From positions 1 to 48,526 of IMG/VR virus record IMGVR_UViG_3300013372_005370: a DNA stretch of 48,526 bases. The stretch is one strand, 5' to 3'. A program made the position numbers and the translations under genes. This document shows, piece by piece, positions 33,985 to 42,623 of the stretch (the first letter of the stretch is position 1; each line of letters starts with the position of its first letter). The notes under the pieces were generated by a model, which saw only the letters and a program-made list of their open reading frames with translations, was not told the origin of the DNA and searched no databases. Origin of the DNA: a virus.

Positions 33985-35778
33985 ATGTCTTCTAATAAAG
34001 TAAATAAAACAATCGAGGTATTAAGCGATTTTGAGCATATTCTTAAAAGACCTACCATGTATGTGGGATCTGTTAAAAGAAGCGAAGAGATAATCCCAAT
34101 AATAGGAGACGGATTTATAAAATCTGTAACCAAGGAACATTCTATAGGGATGTACAAATTATTCGATGAGGTTTTCGCTAATTCCGTTGATGAAGCTAAG
34201 AGAATGCAGACCCCAATGAAGAAGATAACTGTTGAGGTTTCCTCTAAGGAGAATTCAATCTCAATTACCGATACTGGTGACGGATTTACGAATGGATCTA
34301 CCGTTAACAAAAAAAGCGGGATGAGCAATATAGAAACAGCGGTTTCTATGTTAAGAGCTGGATCTAACTTCGACAATGATAATATAGATGAATCTATCGT
34401 TGGTACTAATGGTATGGGGGTTAGCTTGGTTAACGCTCTTTCTTACATGTTCGAAATAGAAACAACAAACAGCAAAGAAACGTATTACCAGATCTGGAAT
34501 AATTTTAAATCAACTAAGCCCACTATAAAGACAAAAGCAAAGAGTAAGGCTACTGGGACAAAGGTTGGATTCGTTCCTAACTCCAGTGTTTTCGATAATT
34601 CAAAATGGGATTATGCTACTATTCGAACCTATCTCTGTTTAAGAAAAAGAGTTTTAGAAACAGAGGAAAAGACTGCATCACTGAAGATAGAATTTATCTG
34701 GGATGGAAAGACCGAAATGATTTCATCAGAATTGAAGCCAGACTGGTCCGCAAAAACTCCCATTGGTGAATTATTGATATGGGAGAAAAAACAAGACTCT
34801 GGCTCATTCTCTTTTGTTAATAGTGCTTTATGTACAGGGATACACCAAAAGATCGTATACGATAAAATAAACGGGGAACTAGATGATTCTTTAGGACATC
34901 ATTTTTATGATACACTTCTCATATTAAATATGTCACCTAGAATAGTTAGGTTTGGTGATCAAAATAAAACAAAATTTGTTTCTAAAAGAGAGGAAGTAGA
35001 ACCAACGATTATAAGAAACTTTGATGGATCACTAAGCAAATTCTTTAGAAGTGATACTTATAAGAAAATAAAGAAATCTGTTGATGATAGGAAGAAAGAA
35101 ACAGCCCTGAAGAAAATAAGAAAAGAGAAAAAATCAATTAAGATAAAGCATTCAAATAAATATTTTCCGCCTACTTCTGGAAGAGCGGAAAATCTTTTTA
35201 TCGTTGAGGGACTTAGTGCAATGGGATCAATCCTCCAAAAAAGGGATCCAAAGAAAGAGGGGGTTTATGCTCTTAAAGGAAAAATAAAAAACGCTAGAAG
35301 TTTATTAGATCTTTCCGATAACCGGGAGATTCTTGAACTGATGCAGATATTAAACCTAGATCCGGCTGATCAATCTTTAAATTGCCCATTCGATAAGGTT
35401 GTTATAGCGACCGACCAAGATCCAGACGGTGCACATATTACATCTCTTTTAATAAATTTATTTTATATGTGGTTTCCCTGGATGATCAAGGAGGGAAGAA
35501 TTAGTTTTTTAGAAACACCATTAGTTACGGTTGGTGATCGAACAAAAAGATACTACTATTCATTAGAGGAATTTAAAAAGAATGTATCTAAAAGTGAAAG
35601 AGGTGCTATTAGATACCTTAAAGGACTTGGCTCTTTATCGTTAGAAGACTGGGATCATGTTATGAAAAACAAGAGAATAATATCAATTAAGGATGATGCC
35701 AAGGCAAAGTCAAATCTAGAAATGGCTTTTGGTAAATCTTCTTTGGAGAGAAAAAAATGGCTAAGTTCCGTAGTTTAG
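33985..35778 (+). CDS. 39: Type II DNA topoisomerase large subunit (gp39+gp60 fused)
   Basis: A 597-residue GyrB/T4 gp39-type subunit. The GHKL ATPase has DEVFANSVDEA near residue 61 (N-box Glu/Asn), DTGDGF near 97 and GTNGMGVSLVNALS near 140. The TOPRIM part has LFIVEGLSAMG near 406 and DQDPDGAHITSL near 477. In T4 the corresponding sequence is split between genes 39 and 60; here it is one continuous frame. With the gp52-like subunit encoded at 38674 it forms the phage topoisomerase that relieves supercoils ahead of forks. It is preceded by a terminator and starts a new operon. Confidence 0.9.
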   Translation: MSSNKVNKTIEVLSDFEHILKRPTMYVGSVKRSEEIIPIIGDGFIKSVTKEHSIGMYKLFDEVFANSVDEAKRMQTPMKKITVEVSSKENSISITDTGDGFTNGSTVNKKSGMSNIETAVSMLRAGSNFDNDNIDESIVGTNGMGVSLVNALSYMFEIETTNSKETYYQIWNNFKSTKPTIKTKAKSKATGTKVGFVPNSSVFDNSKWDYATIRTYLCLRKRVLETEEKTASLKIEFIWDGKTEMISSELKPDWSAKTPIGELLIWEKKQDSGSFSFVNSALCTGIHQKIVYDKINGELDDSLGHHFYDTLLILNMSPRIVRFGDQNKTKFVSKREEVEPTIIRNFDGSLSKFFRSDTYKKIKKSVDDRKKETALKKIRKEKKSIKIKHSNKYFPPTSGRAENLFIVEGLSAMGSILQKRDPKKEGVYALKGKIKNARSLLDLSDNREILELMQILNLDPADQSLNCPFDKVVIATDQDPDGAHITSLLINLFYMWFPWMIKEGRISFLETPLVTVGDRTKRYYYSLEEFKKNVSKSERGAIRYLKGLGSLSLEDWDHVMKNKRIISIKDDAKAKSNLEMAFGKSSLERKKWLSSVV

Positions 35779-35824
35779 TTTTTTATATCGTATATTACAT
35801 TTACTTTTATAAAAAAACAAAAAT

Positions 35825-36754
35825 ATGAGAAGATACGGATATTGCTGCATAAACTTAAGTCTTTCGGATAAAAAGATTTCTACCAACAGAGGAATGGTAA
35901 AGAAAACATTTTTAGAGAAAGGTATAGAATATGCTTCGGAATTAGCTTTAAAGAATGCAATAGATCTAAGAGAAATATTGGAATGGAATTCGGACAACGG
36001 AATTCGTATGTACCGAATGTCTAGCGACCTATTCCCGTGGTGCTCTGAATATGAGATAAAGGATCTACCTGATTATGATTTGATTTCATCTGTTTTAAAA
36101 GCATGTGGAAATCATGCAATAATAAATGACCAGAGAATAACCTTCCATCCATCACCATATGGGGTTCTAGCTTCAAATCGTCCGGATGTTGTAATAAAGG
36201 CAATAAAGGAGATTTCCCAACACGCAGAAATATTTGACATGATGGGATTTGAAAGAAGCTATAAATACCCTATTAATATTCACATAAACACTACTAAACC
36301 GACAAAAGAGGAGTCGGCAGATAGATTTTGTTGTAATTTTAAAATGCTACCAGAATCAGCAAAATCTAGGTTGGTATTAGAGGTAGATGATAAAAAATCA
36401 CAATTTCATGCAGAAGATCTTTATGAGTTAGCCTATAAAAAAATAGGGATCCCAATAACTTTTGATTATCTGCATAACAAATGCAACCCTTCTTCATTAA
36501 ACGAGGAAGAAGCACTAGCTCTATGTCTTAGTACATGGCCAAAAGGAATTACCCCGATTACCCATTATTCAGATTCGCGTAAAATACATGAGGATTTATC
36601 CTCGAAAGAGGTGGCACATTCTGACTGGATTTGGGAATATCCCGAAACTTATGGGCTTGAATTTGATATAGAGTTTGAAGTTAAAATGAAAGATTTAGCT
36701 TTACTTAAATACATAAAAGAAAAAGAATTGCTATATGAAGTCAAAAAATTCTAA
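35825..36754 (+). CDS. UV damage endonuclease, UvdE-like
   Basis: A 309-residue TIM-barrel repair nuclease. Family landmarks: N-terminal RRYGYCCINLSLS, then RMSSDLFPWCSEYE, FHPSPYGVLAS near residue 115, INIHINTTKPTKEESADRF near 155, LVLEVDDKKSQF near 185 and ITFDYLHNKCNP near 215, supplying the His/Glu/Asp metal ligands. UvdE nicks DNA 5' to UV photoproducts and some other lesions. T4 uses DenV (a pyrimidine-dimer glycosylase) instead. Its last 20 bases overlap the next gene. Confidence 0.85.
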   Translation: MRRYGYCCINLSLSDKKISTNRGMVKKTFLEKGIEYASELALKNAIDLREILEWNSDNGIRMYRMSSDLFPWCSEYEIKDLPDYDLISSVLKACGNHAIINDQRITFHPSPYGVLASNRPDVVIKAIKEISQHAEIFDMMGFERSYKYPINIHINTTKPTKEESADRFCCNFKMLPESAKSRLVLEVDDKKSQFHAEDLYELAYKKIGIPITFDYLHNKCNPSSLNEEEALALCLSTWPKGITPITHYSDSRKIHEDLSSKEVAHSDWIWEYPETYGLEFDIEFEVKMKDLALLKYIKEKELLYEVKKF

Positions 36755-36977
36755 AGAGCTTGAAGAGTTTGAGCAACAGTTAAGTAATCAGGAAGTAAAT
36801 TCACAGATTAAGTACAAGGTAGACCGGTTTCTAGAAGCCTCCATTAAACATGAATATCTAATTGAAACTTACGGCCAAGAAAAAGTTGATAATTTAGTGA
36901 AGAACGTTATTGATTTATTTGATTTGGATTTTTACAATCAAGTAAATAAAAAATTAGAAGAAGGGAATAATGTTTGA
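36735..36977 (+). CDS. Small helical protein, unknown
   Basis: An 80-residue, charged, helical protein (LEEFEQQLSNQEVNSQIKYKVDRFLEASIKHEYLI) overlapping the UvdE-like gene by 20 bases and the next gene by 8 bases. The tight overlaps indicate translational coupling. No family recognised. Confidence 0.5.
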   Translation: MKSKNSKELEEFEQQLSNQEVNSQIKYKVDRFLEASIKHEYLIETYGQEKVDNLVKNVIDLFDLDFYNQVNKKLEEGNNV

Positions 36978-37323
36978 TGATAATGAAGATGAGTTTAGAT
37001 TAGAAAAAAGTGAAGATGTTAGACATCCTCAGTATGATATTCTAAAAAAACACATAGAAAGGTCTGTGCAGGATATGTTTCTTATTACATTAAGAAATCA
37101 ACCAATAGAGCTAATTTTTATATTCGAAAATGAAGATCAAATAGATTCATTTAGTAATAGGGTATTAAAATACTGGGAGGATCTCGAAAAATATGAGATC
37201 TGCTCTGAAGTTATTGAATTATCTAAACAACTAAAAGAAAAATGGGGAAATAGGGGCAATCTAGAAAAAACAGAGGGTTCTATTAGAATCAGAAACATTT
37301 TTCAATCAACCTTTAAATATTAA
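36970..37323 (+). CDS. Small acidic protein, unknown
   Basis: A 117-residue protein with an acidic N-terminus (MFDDNEDEFRLEKSED), then KKHIERSVQDMFLITLRNQPIELIFIFENEDQIDSF, a helix and a C-terminal RIRNIFQSTFKY. It overlaps the preceding small gene by 8 bases and ends 2 bases before dnaJ. No family recognised. Confidence 0.5.
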   Translation: MFDDNEDEFRLEKSEDVRHPQYDILKKHIERSVQDMFLITLRNQPIELIFIFENEDQIDSFSNRVLKYWEDLEKYEICSEVIELSKQLKEKWGNRGNLEKTEGSIRIRNIFQSTFKY

Positions 37324-37325
37324 TA

Positions 37326-38357
37326 ATGTTGCAGAAAGACTATTATAATATACTGGGTATAGCAAAAAATGCGACAACGGATGTAATAAAAAAAGCATAC
37401 CGAAAACTGGCTCATACACATCATCCCGACAAAGCTGGAAATACTCCAGAGGTGAATGAAAAATTCCATGAAATATCAGAAGCATACGAAATCCTATCTA
37501 ATCCAGATAAGAGATCAGCATATGATAATCCATTTACTGGATCCAAACAAAATTGGAATTGGCAAAATACCAACCCGTTCCAGACTGGTGATTTTTCTAG
37601 TTTTTTTACCGGTAGATCTACCACCAAAGAAACAATGATAAACAGGGGTAGAAATCTAAATGCATACGTTTCAGTTACATTAGAAGAAATGATGACTGGT
37701 GCAATCAAGAAGATAAGAATAAACAGAAATACCCAATGTGATCCTTGTAAAGGAACAGGAGCGGAAAAAGGCGAAACTACAAACTGCTTTACCTGTGGAG
37801 GAATAGGAAAAATTAACAAAACAGTACAGCACACTTTCGGAGAAATAATAATGCAAGATGATTGCTATACATGCAAAGGTAGCGGAACGGTTTCAAAAGC
37901 TGACTGTAATAGCTGCAGAGGCACAGGTTTAATTAGAAAAGATGAAGAGCTGGAAACATCGATTCCCAAGGGATCAATAAATGGGGTTTCTTATCTAGTA
38001 ATAGGAAAGGGTGACTGGGCAAAATCCCCAGCAAATCCAGGGGATTTAATTATAAATATAGAGGAATATGTACATCCAGTTTACCGAAGGGATGGCATAA
38101 ATCTTATACATGACAAATATCTTTCATTTAAAGATGCTTGTTTAGGAACATCAATAGATATACCAGATCTAAAAGGATCAACTCTAAGAATAAAGATCCC
38201 AGCAGGAACTTCAGCGGAAAAATTATTTAGGTTACAGGGTAAAGGAATTCCCGAATTTAACGGAATGGGAAACGGAGATATTCTTGTTAAAACGTATATA
38301 AAAATTCCTAATGAGCTAAGCGATGAACAAATTAAAGCACTAAAATTATTTGAATAA
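37326..38357 (+). CDS. dnaJ: DnaJ (Hsp40) co-chaperone, type A
   Basis: A 343-residue full-length DnaJ. The J-domain (residues 3-68) has the HPD motif at 33-35 (HTHHPDKAG), which stimulates host DnaK ATPase. A short Gly/Phe/Asn region follows, then four CxxCxGxG repeats (CDPCKGTG, CFTCGGIG, CYTCKGSG, CNSCRGTG, about residues 138-205) that bind two zincs, and the two substrate-binding beta domains with a GDWAKSPANPGDLII segment. It would redirect host DnaK to phage proteins, as phages otherwise do with GroES-like factors. The stop overlaps the next start by one base. Confidence 0.95.
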   Translation: MLQKDYYNILGIAKNATTDVIKKAYRKLAHTHHPDKAGNTPEVNEKFHEISEAYEILSNPDKRSAYDNPFTGSKQNWNWQNTNPFQTGDFSSFFTGRSTTKETMINRGRNLNAYVSVTLEEMMTGAIKKIRINRNTQCDPCKGTGAEKGETTNCFTCGGIGKINKTVQHTFGEIIMQDDCYTCKGSGTVSKADCNSCRGTGLIRKDEELETSIPKGSINGVSYLVIGKGDWAKSPANPGDLIINIEEYVHPVYRRDGINLIHDKYLSFKDACLGTSIDIPDLKGSTLRIKIPAGTSAEKLFRLQGKGIPEFNGMGNGDILVKTYIKIPNELSDEQIKALKLFE

Positions 38358-38665
38358 TGGAATTTATTATCTTGATGTTATTTTTTGGATTCTGTATAAC
38401 TACCACAGTGGTCAATGGATCTATATTTGATGAATTTAGAAAATGGGCAGCAGTAAAAAAACCTTTGCTTTATAAATTAATAACATGTGTTATGTGTTTT
38501 GGTTTTTGGATGGGTGTTTTTATTTTCTGGCCATTAACATTTACCGGTAAGATAGAGCCTATTGGGGAAATGCCAATATGGTTTAATCTAATCTTTTATC
38601 CATTTATCCAAAGCACATTTGGTGTATTAATGGAGTCAATTGTAATATTCTTGAGAAAAACTTAA
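38357..38665 (+). CDS. Small membrane protein with CxxC motif, unknown
   Basis: A 102-residue protein with three likely transmembrane helices: residues 2-19, 38-58 (LYKLITCVMCFGFWMGVFIFW) and 74-98 (IWFNLIFYPFIQSTFGVLMES). The CVMCFGFW motif resembles DUF1360-type membrane proteins (C-x-x-C-x-G-F-W). A holin role is conceivable but the sequence gives no sign of it. It overlaps the dnaJ stop by one base and precedes the topoisomerase subunit by 8 bases. Confidence 0.6.
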   Translation: MEFIILMLFFGFCITTTVVNGSIFDEFRKWAAVKKPLLYKLITCVMCFGFWMGVFIFWPLTFTGKIEPIGEMPIWFNLIFYPFIQSTFGVLMESIVIFLRKT

Positions 38666-38673
38666 TTTTAAAA

Positions 38674-40071
38674 ATGAGTAATATTAATATATCGGATCAA
38701 ATAAACCGACAATATCGAACATATGCACTGTATGTATTACAAAGTAGGGGTATCCCTAATTTCTATGATGGTCTAACCCCGGTCCAGAGATTGGTATTAG
38801 AAAATTCACCATCTAAATTTAATAAAACAATAGGATTGGTAGGGGAGGTAATTAAAACTGGATTATACCACCACGGGGATTCATCTTTAGCTGGTGCGAT
38901 ATCTAAGCTAGCTAGACCTTTTGGTTGTTCGTATGGAGTATTAGAAGGGGATGGATTTTTTGGTTCGCCGGTAAATCCAAGTCCTTCAGCCCCCAGATAC
39001 ACTTCAGTAAGGATAAATCAAAAGATCAAGGATATTATTTCAAAGAATTCAGATCTCAATATCAAAAACGAGGAGGGAGGACATAATTGGATCCACGTAG
39101 AATTCCCTGTTGGTTTATTGACACATGTCGTTGGTATAGCAGTCGGATATAGAAGTAATATTCTTCCAAGAAAAATGGAAGACGTTTTGGAATACCTTCA
39201 GGGATCTCCCAAATTACTAAAACCATACTTTAAAGACTTTTCTGGAAAAATAACAAAATGGATGAACGAGGATAGTTCATGGTTAATAGAGAGTGGATTC
39301 GATGTTGATAAGAATAAGAAGTTAATCCGCATTTTCGATCTTCCCCCAGTTATGAGATATGATAGTTTTATCAATAAACTAGATGATAAACTAGATAGAA
39401 TGGGGCACGATTATAGAATAGAAAACATGTCTCAGAGTAAATGTGATTTAATCGTTTCTTTTAAAGGAATGAGTACGGAAACATTTGAAGAAACAGTTTT
39501 GACTGTTTCTAAATTAACTAAAATTATAGTTAAGGAGGACATTATTTTTGTTAAAGACGGTAATGTTATGGATTTTCCATCCATTAAGGATTATTTAGAT
39601 CATTTTAAAGCTCATTTAGAACTAGTTAAATTAAAGAGAATAATAAAAGATGAGCATGACTTCTCTAAAGAATTGGCTTTTTTAGAAGCTAAACTAATGT
39701 TTTTGAATTTCATGATAGCAAAGAAAAGAAATAATAATGAGATCGTAGATTTTATTTCTCAATTTGAAAATTGGATATCTCTTAAACTACAAAAGATAGA
39801 GATAATTAAATTAAGTCTTGAACATATAAAACAAACAGAAGAAAATATAAAGGAAATAAAAAAGAGAATAATACAGCTAAAAAAAGATATAAAAGAGCAG
39901 GAAAAAAATTATAAGAATGTCTGTAAAAATCTTGAGAAAATTTCAAAAACAAAGCAGACAAACATATCAAATAGTCTTTTCGAGGAAAGCCAAATTAATG
40001 GAATAGAAATATTTCAAATAGAAGAGGAAGAAGAAAAAATCAAAGAAATCGAGCAAGAAGACGAAATTTAA
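38674..40071 (+). CDS. 52: Type II DNA topoisomerase medium subunit, gp52-like
   Basis: A 465-residue GyrA/gp52-type cleavage subunit. FYDGLTPVQRLVLE near residue 30, KTGLYHHGDSSLAGAISKLARPFG near 67, and PSAPRYTSVRI near 105-115, where the Tyr is the DNA-linking catalytic residue after the Arg. A long C-terminal coiled coil (about 345-440) ends in an acidic tail. Length matches T4 gp52 (442). It partners the gp39/60-type subunit at 33985; four other genes lie between them. Confidence 0.9.
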   Translation: MSNINISDQINRQYRTYALYVLQSRGIPNFYDGLTPVQRLVLENSPSKFNKTIGLVGEVIKTGLYHHGDSSLAGAISKLARPFGCSYGVLEGDGFFGSPVNPSPSAPRYTSVRINQKIKDIISKNSDLNIKNEEGGHNWIHVEFPVGLLTHVVGIAVGYRSNILPRKMEDVLEYLQGSPKLLKPYFKDFSGKITKWMNEDSSWLIESGFDVDKNKKLIRIFDLPPVMRYDSFINKLDDKLDRMGHDYRIENMSQSKCDLIVSFKGMSTETFEETVLTVSKLTKIIVKEDIIFVKDGNVMDFPSIKDYLDHFKAHLELVKLKRIIKDEHDFSKELAFLEAKLMFLNFMIAKKRNNNEIVDFISQFENWISLKLQKIEIIKLSLEHIKQTEENIKEIKKRIIQLKKDIKEQEKNYKNVCKNLEKISKTKQTNISNSLFEESQINGIEIFQIEEEEEKIKEIEQEDEI

Positions 40072-40106
40072 AAGGAAACAACAGTAAAACTTAGAAAAGA
40101 TAAAAT

Positions 40107-40871
40107 ATGAGACTTAGAATCACAAGCACCGCAAATTTAATTACTCTTTTGAGAAGATTAAAAACGGTAGATAGGAGTGTTATCCTAGAATTAAAAAAAG
40201 ATGGAATTTTTTGTAAAGTACATACCCCGGATAAATCTGTAATGAAATATTCTTCGGTTAAATTTGATGATATATTAGAAGGAGAAATAGACTGGAAAAA
40301 AATTAAATACGATCGGATAAAAATAGGGATAATTGATATTACACGTTTAGTAGATTCATTTAAACACTTTAGACCAGAAGAGGAGATTTTTATTGAAATA
40401 GAAACAGATAATTTAGACGAATCCTGCGTTTCTACTGAGATTAAATTGATTTCTGCTTCTCTTAGTATCAGATTAAAATGTGCAGATCTTTCCTTACTTT
40501 CTTATGTCGAGGATAATATATTAGAAATAGTTCATAGTAAAGAAGATGCCCTATTAAGATTCAAAATATACCAATCAGATTTTAGTACAATCTCATCTTT
40601 ATGTGGATTAGAAACAAACTCCGACGAGATTTTATGTTTTAATGTTAAGGACACAAACGTTTATGCTAATGGTAATTCTTTTAATTATAAGCTAAACATA
40701 GGATCTTCTGAAATAATTTTAGAAAATGGCGAAGGCTCACCCAATATTTATAAGAAGGAATTATCATACATGGAGCCAGAAACATGCGAAGTGTATGTTC
40801 ATAATAATAGAATAGTTATGGTATCTGAGCAGTCTTCTACCTCTATAGCTATGGGATTAGTTGAAAAATAA
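40107..40871 (+). CDS. 45: Sliding clamp, gp45-like
   Basis: A 254-residue protein with the alternating beta/helix layout of gp45 (T4 228 residues), including ITSTANLITLLRRLKTVDRSVILELKKDG at the N-terminus and KKELSYMEPETCEVYVHNNRIVMVSEQ and TSIAMGLVEK at the C-terminus, as in a two-domain trimer-forming clamp. It tethers the polymerase to DNA and, in T4, also activates late transcription. The polymerase C-terminal half follows 4 bases later, so the two are coupled. Identity is by fold pattern and context; sequence similarity to gp45 is weak. Confidence 0.7.
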   Translation: MRLRITSTANLITLLRRLKTVDRSVILELKKDGIFCKVHTPDKSVMKYSSVKFDDILEGEIDWKKIKYDRIKIGIIDITRLVDSFKHFRPEEEIFIEIETDNLDESCVSTEIKLISASLSIRLKCADLSLLSYVEDNILEIVHSKEDALLRFKIYQSDFSTISSLCGLETNSDEILCFNVKDTNVYANGNSFNYKLNIGSSEIILENGEGSPNIYKKELSYMEPETCEVYVHNNRIVMVSEQSSTSIAMGLVEK

Positions 40872-40875
40872 AAAC

Positions 40876-42024
40876 ATGACGCAGGAAGAAATCCTAGAAG
40901 TAAAACAACAAATAGAGAAGCTAACCGAGATTAAGAACGAACTTAAAAACGAGGAGCAGGCTATTAAATTAACCATGAATTCTATTTACGGAGCGATTGG
41001 TAACAATTGGTTTGTGTGCTTTAATCCAGATGTTGCTGAATCTGTAACATTACAGGGGCAAGATTTAATAAAATACTCAGAAAAAATTCTCCATAAGTAT
41101 TTTCACGAACATTGGCACTTAGATAAAGAGCTCCACGAAAAATTAGGAATTAAAGTGGTAAAGAAAGTTACTAGACCATTGGTTGTTTACGGAGATACCG
41201 ATTCTAACTATGTGACATTCCAAGAGGTTATAGATTCTTGTGATTATAAAGGTGATGAGAAGGATTTAATTCTCAAGATAAATGAATATAGACTGAATAA
41301 TTATCTTAAAAAGTGCTTTGATATTTACTCACAAAAATGGAATACTGAAAATTACCAGGATTTTGAGCTTGAGTCTTTATCTTTTAACGCTATATTTCTA
41401 GGTAAAAAGAAATATGTTGTTAATCTAGCTTATGATTCAGGAATTCATACGGATCCTTTATCTCAATTAAAATTTACTGGTGTTGAAATGATTAAAGGTG
41501 GTACACCTCCATTTGTGAGAGAGAAGCTTGTTTACCTAACTAAATTTATTTTTTCGAAAGGTAGAAATTTTAATATTCGTGAATTTGTTAAAGAGCTTAA
41601 GAATCTTAAAAAGGAATTCAAGGTGCAAGAGCCTAAAAATATATCAGCATCGGTAAATATTAACAACTATGAGAAATTCATTCTTAATGATACCACAGCT
41701 TTTGAGGTAGCAAAGGCTTGCCCAATTCATGTCAGAGCTTCAGGTTATCATAATTATCTTTTAAACTCGTCTAAATATAAAAGTAAATATTCGCTGATAA
41801 GAAGTTCTGAGAAGGTAAACTATTACTTTGTTAAAACAAAATCTATAATCGATAATAACGTTTTTGCTTACCCACAGGGAACATTTCCTTATGAATTTGC
41901 TCCCCCTATAGATTATGATGAGCAGTTTACCAAAACCATTTTGGATCCTATAAATAGGTTTATTGAAGTTATGGGGTATAATAAAATAAGTCCTAATTTA
42001 TTTATGATTAATGCTCTTTTTTAA
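40876..42024 (+). CDS. 43: B-family DNA polymerase, C-terminal half (motifs B and C)
   Basis: A 382-residue protein holding the second half of a gp43-type polymerase. It starts with a Glu/Lys-rich helix (EEILEVKQQIEKLTEIKNE) corresponding to the second fingers helix, then motif B KLTMNSIYGAIGNNW near residue 30, motif C VYGDTDSNYV near 103 (two catalytic Asp), KKKYVVNLAYDSG and the thumb with KGGTPPFVREKL. The C-terminus, NLFMINALF, looks like a clamp-binding peptide. The ATG at 40876 is 4 bases after the clamp stop; an upstream in-frame TTG at 40861 would overlap the clamp gene. The N-terminal half is at 25183-26589. Confidence 0.85.
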   Translation: MTQEEILEVKQQIEKLTEIKNELKNEEQAIKLTMNSIYGAIGNNWFVCFNPDVAESVTLQGQDLIKYSEKILHKYFHEHWHLDKELHEKLGIKVVKKVTRPLVVYGDTDSNYVTFQEVIDSCDYKGDEKDLILKINEYRLNNYLKKCFDIYSQKWNTENYQDFELESLSFNAIFLGKKKYVVNLAYDSGIHTDPLSQLKFTGVEMIKGGTPPFVREKLVYLTKFIFSKGRNFNIREFVKELKNLKKEFKVQEPKNISASVNINNYEKFILNDTTAFEVAKACPIHVRASGYHNYLLNSSKYKSKYSLIRSSEKVNYYFVKTKSIIDNNVFAYPQGTFPYEFAPPIDYDEQFTKTILDPINRFIEVMGYNKISPNLFMINALF

Positions 42025-42029
42025 ATAAC

Positions 42030-42224
42030 ATGGGATTTAATAAAAAATATATACCCGACTTACAAAGATTAAAAGAAATAAGAATATCTTGCAAAAGCGA
42101 TGAAGAATTTTTGGAAAAAGTCCTGGGTAAAGCGGACGCTATTATCGGTTCAGTCGAGGCTGTCCGTTATTTGGATAAAGTTTACGAGGATCACAAAAAA
42201 AAAGGAAAAGGAAATAATGACTGA
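42030..42224 (+). CDS. Small basic protein, unknown
   Basis: A 64-residue, Lys-rich helical protein (RLKEIRISCKSDEEFLEKVLGKADAIIGSVEAVRYLDKVYEDHKKKGKGNND), 5 bases after the polymerase half and overlapping the next gene by 8 bases. Co-expressed with replication genes; no family recognised. Confidence 0.5.
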   Translation: MGFNKKYIPDLQRLKEIRISCKSDEEFLEKVLGKADAIIGSVEAVRYLDKVYEDHKKKGKGNND

Positions 42225-42516
42225 AGAGGAGATTAAAGAATATCTAGGCTCACTCAATGCAATGGCTTTTACCAAAAGTGAATATGATGAATATAAACTT
42301 TTAATGATAGAAGAGGCAGAAGAAATCCTATGTAACAAAGAAAAATACATAAACTTTGACAAACTCTCCATCATGACACGCATCTCCCGCTTGGATAATT
42401 TAATAGACTTCTTTGTAATAGAGGAGGAAAAAGAAATAGTCAATGACTTAAATTTAGTTAAGACTTCTGTTAAATTAAGATTTTACTTTAAACACTTCAT
42501 GTCTAATCGGGAATAG
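42217..42516 (+). CDS. Small helical protein, unknown
   Basis: A 99-residue, acidic, helical protein from the ATG at 42217 (MTEEEIKEYLGSLNAMAF). The frame is open further upstream, but that part is a shadow of the preceding gene. It overlaps that gene by 8 bases (ATG within its last codons). The 107 bases after it hold no gene but end in the GATATATAA element. Confidence 0.5.
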   Translation: MTEEEIKEYLGSLNAMAFTKSEYDEYKLLMIEEAEEILCNKEKYINFDKLSIMTRISRLDNLIDFFVIEEEKEIVNDLNLVKTSVKLRFYFKHFMSNRE

Positions 42517-42594
42517 CATCGGCTTATTTGTATTTACCCTACATTTAAAACCCTTATTTAATATAAAAAAGTAAATAGTTGGTTCTTTACTTTA

Positions 42595-42603
42595 GATATA
42601 TAA
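42595..42603 (+). promoter_or_regulatory. GATATATAA element (candidate phage promoter)
   Basis: ACTTTAGATATATAAG lies 20 bases before the start of the RimK/RimB fusion gene, in an otherwise empty 107-base gap. Confidence 0.45.
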
Positions 42604-42623
42604 GAAGCAAAATAATTTAAGTT

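Noticed and set aside
40861-40875. TTG at 40861 as the start of the polymerase C-terminal half.
   Set aside because: It overlaps the clamp gene by 11 bases and adds only MKNKN; the ATG at 40876 right after the clamp stop is the simpler start.
25183-42024. Split polymerase explained by an intein or trans-splicing intron.
   Set aside because: No Cys/Ser splice junction residues or intein blocks flank the break, and the C-half has its own start codon coupled to the clamp gene.
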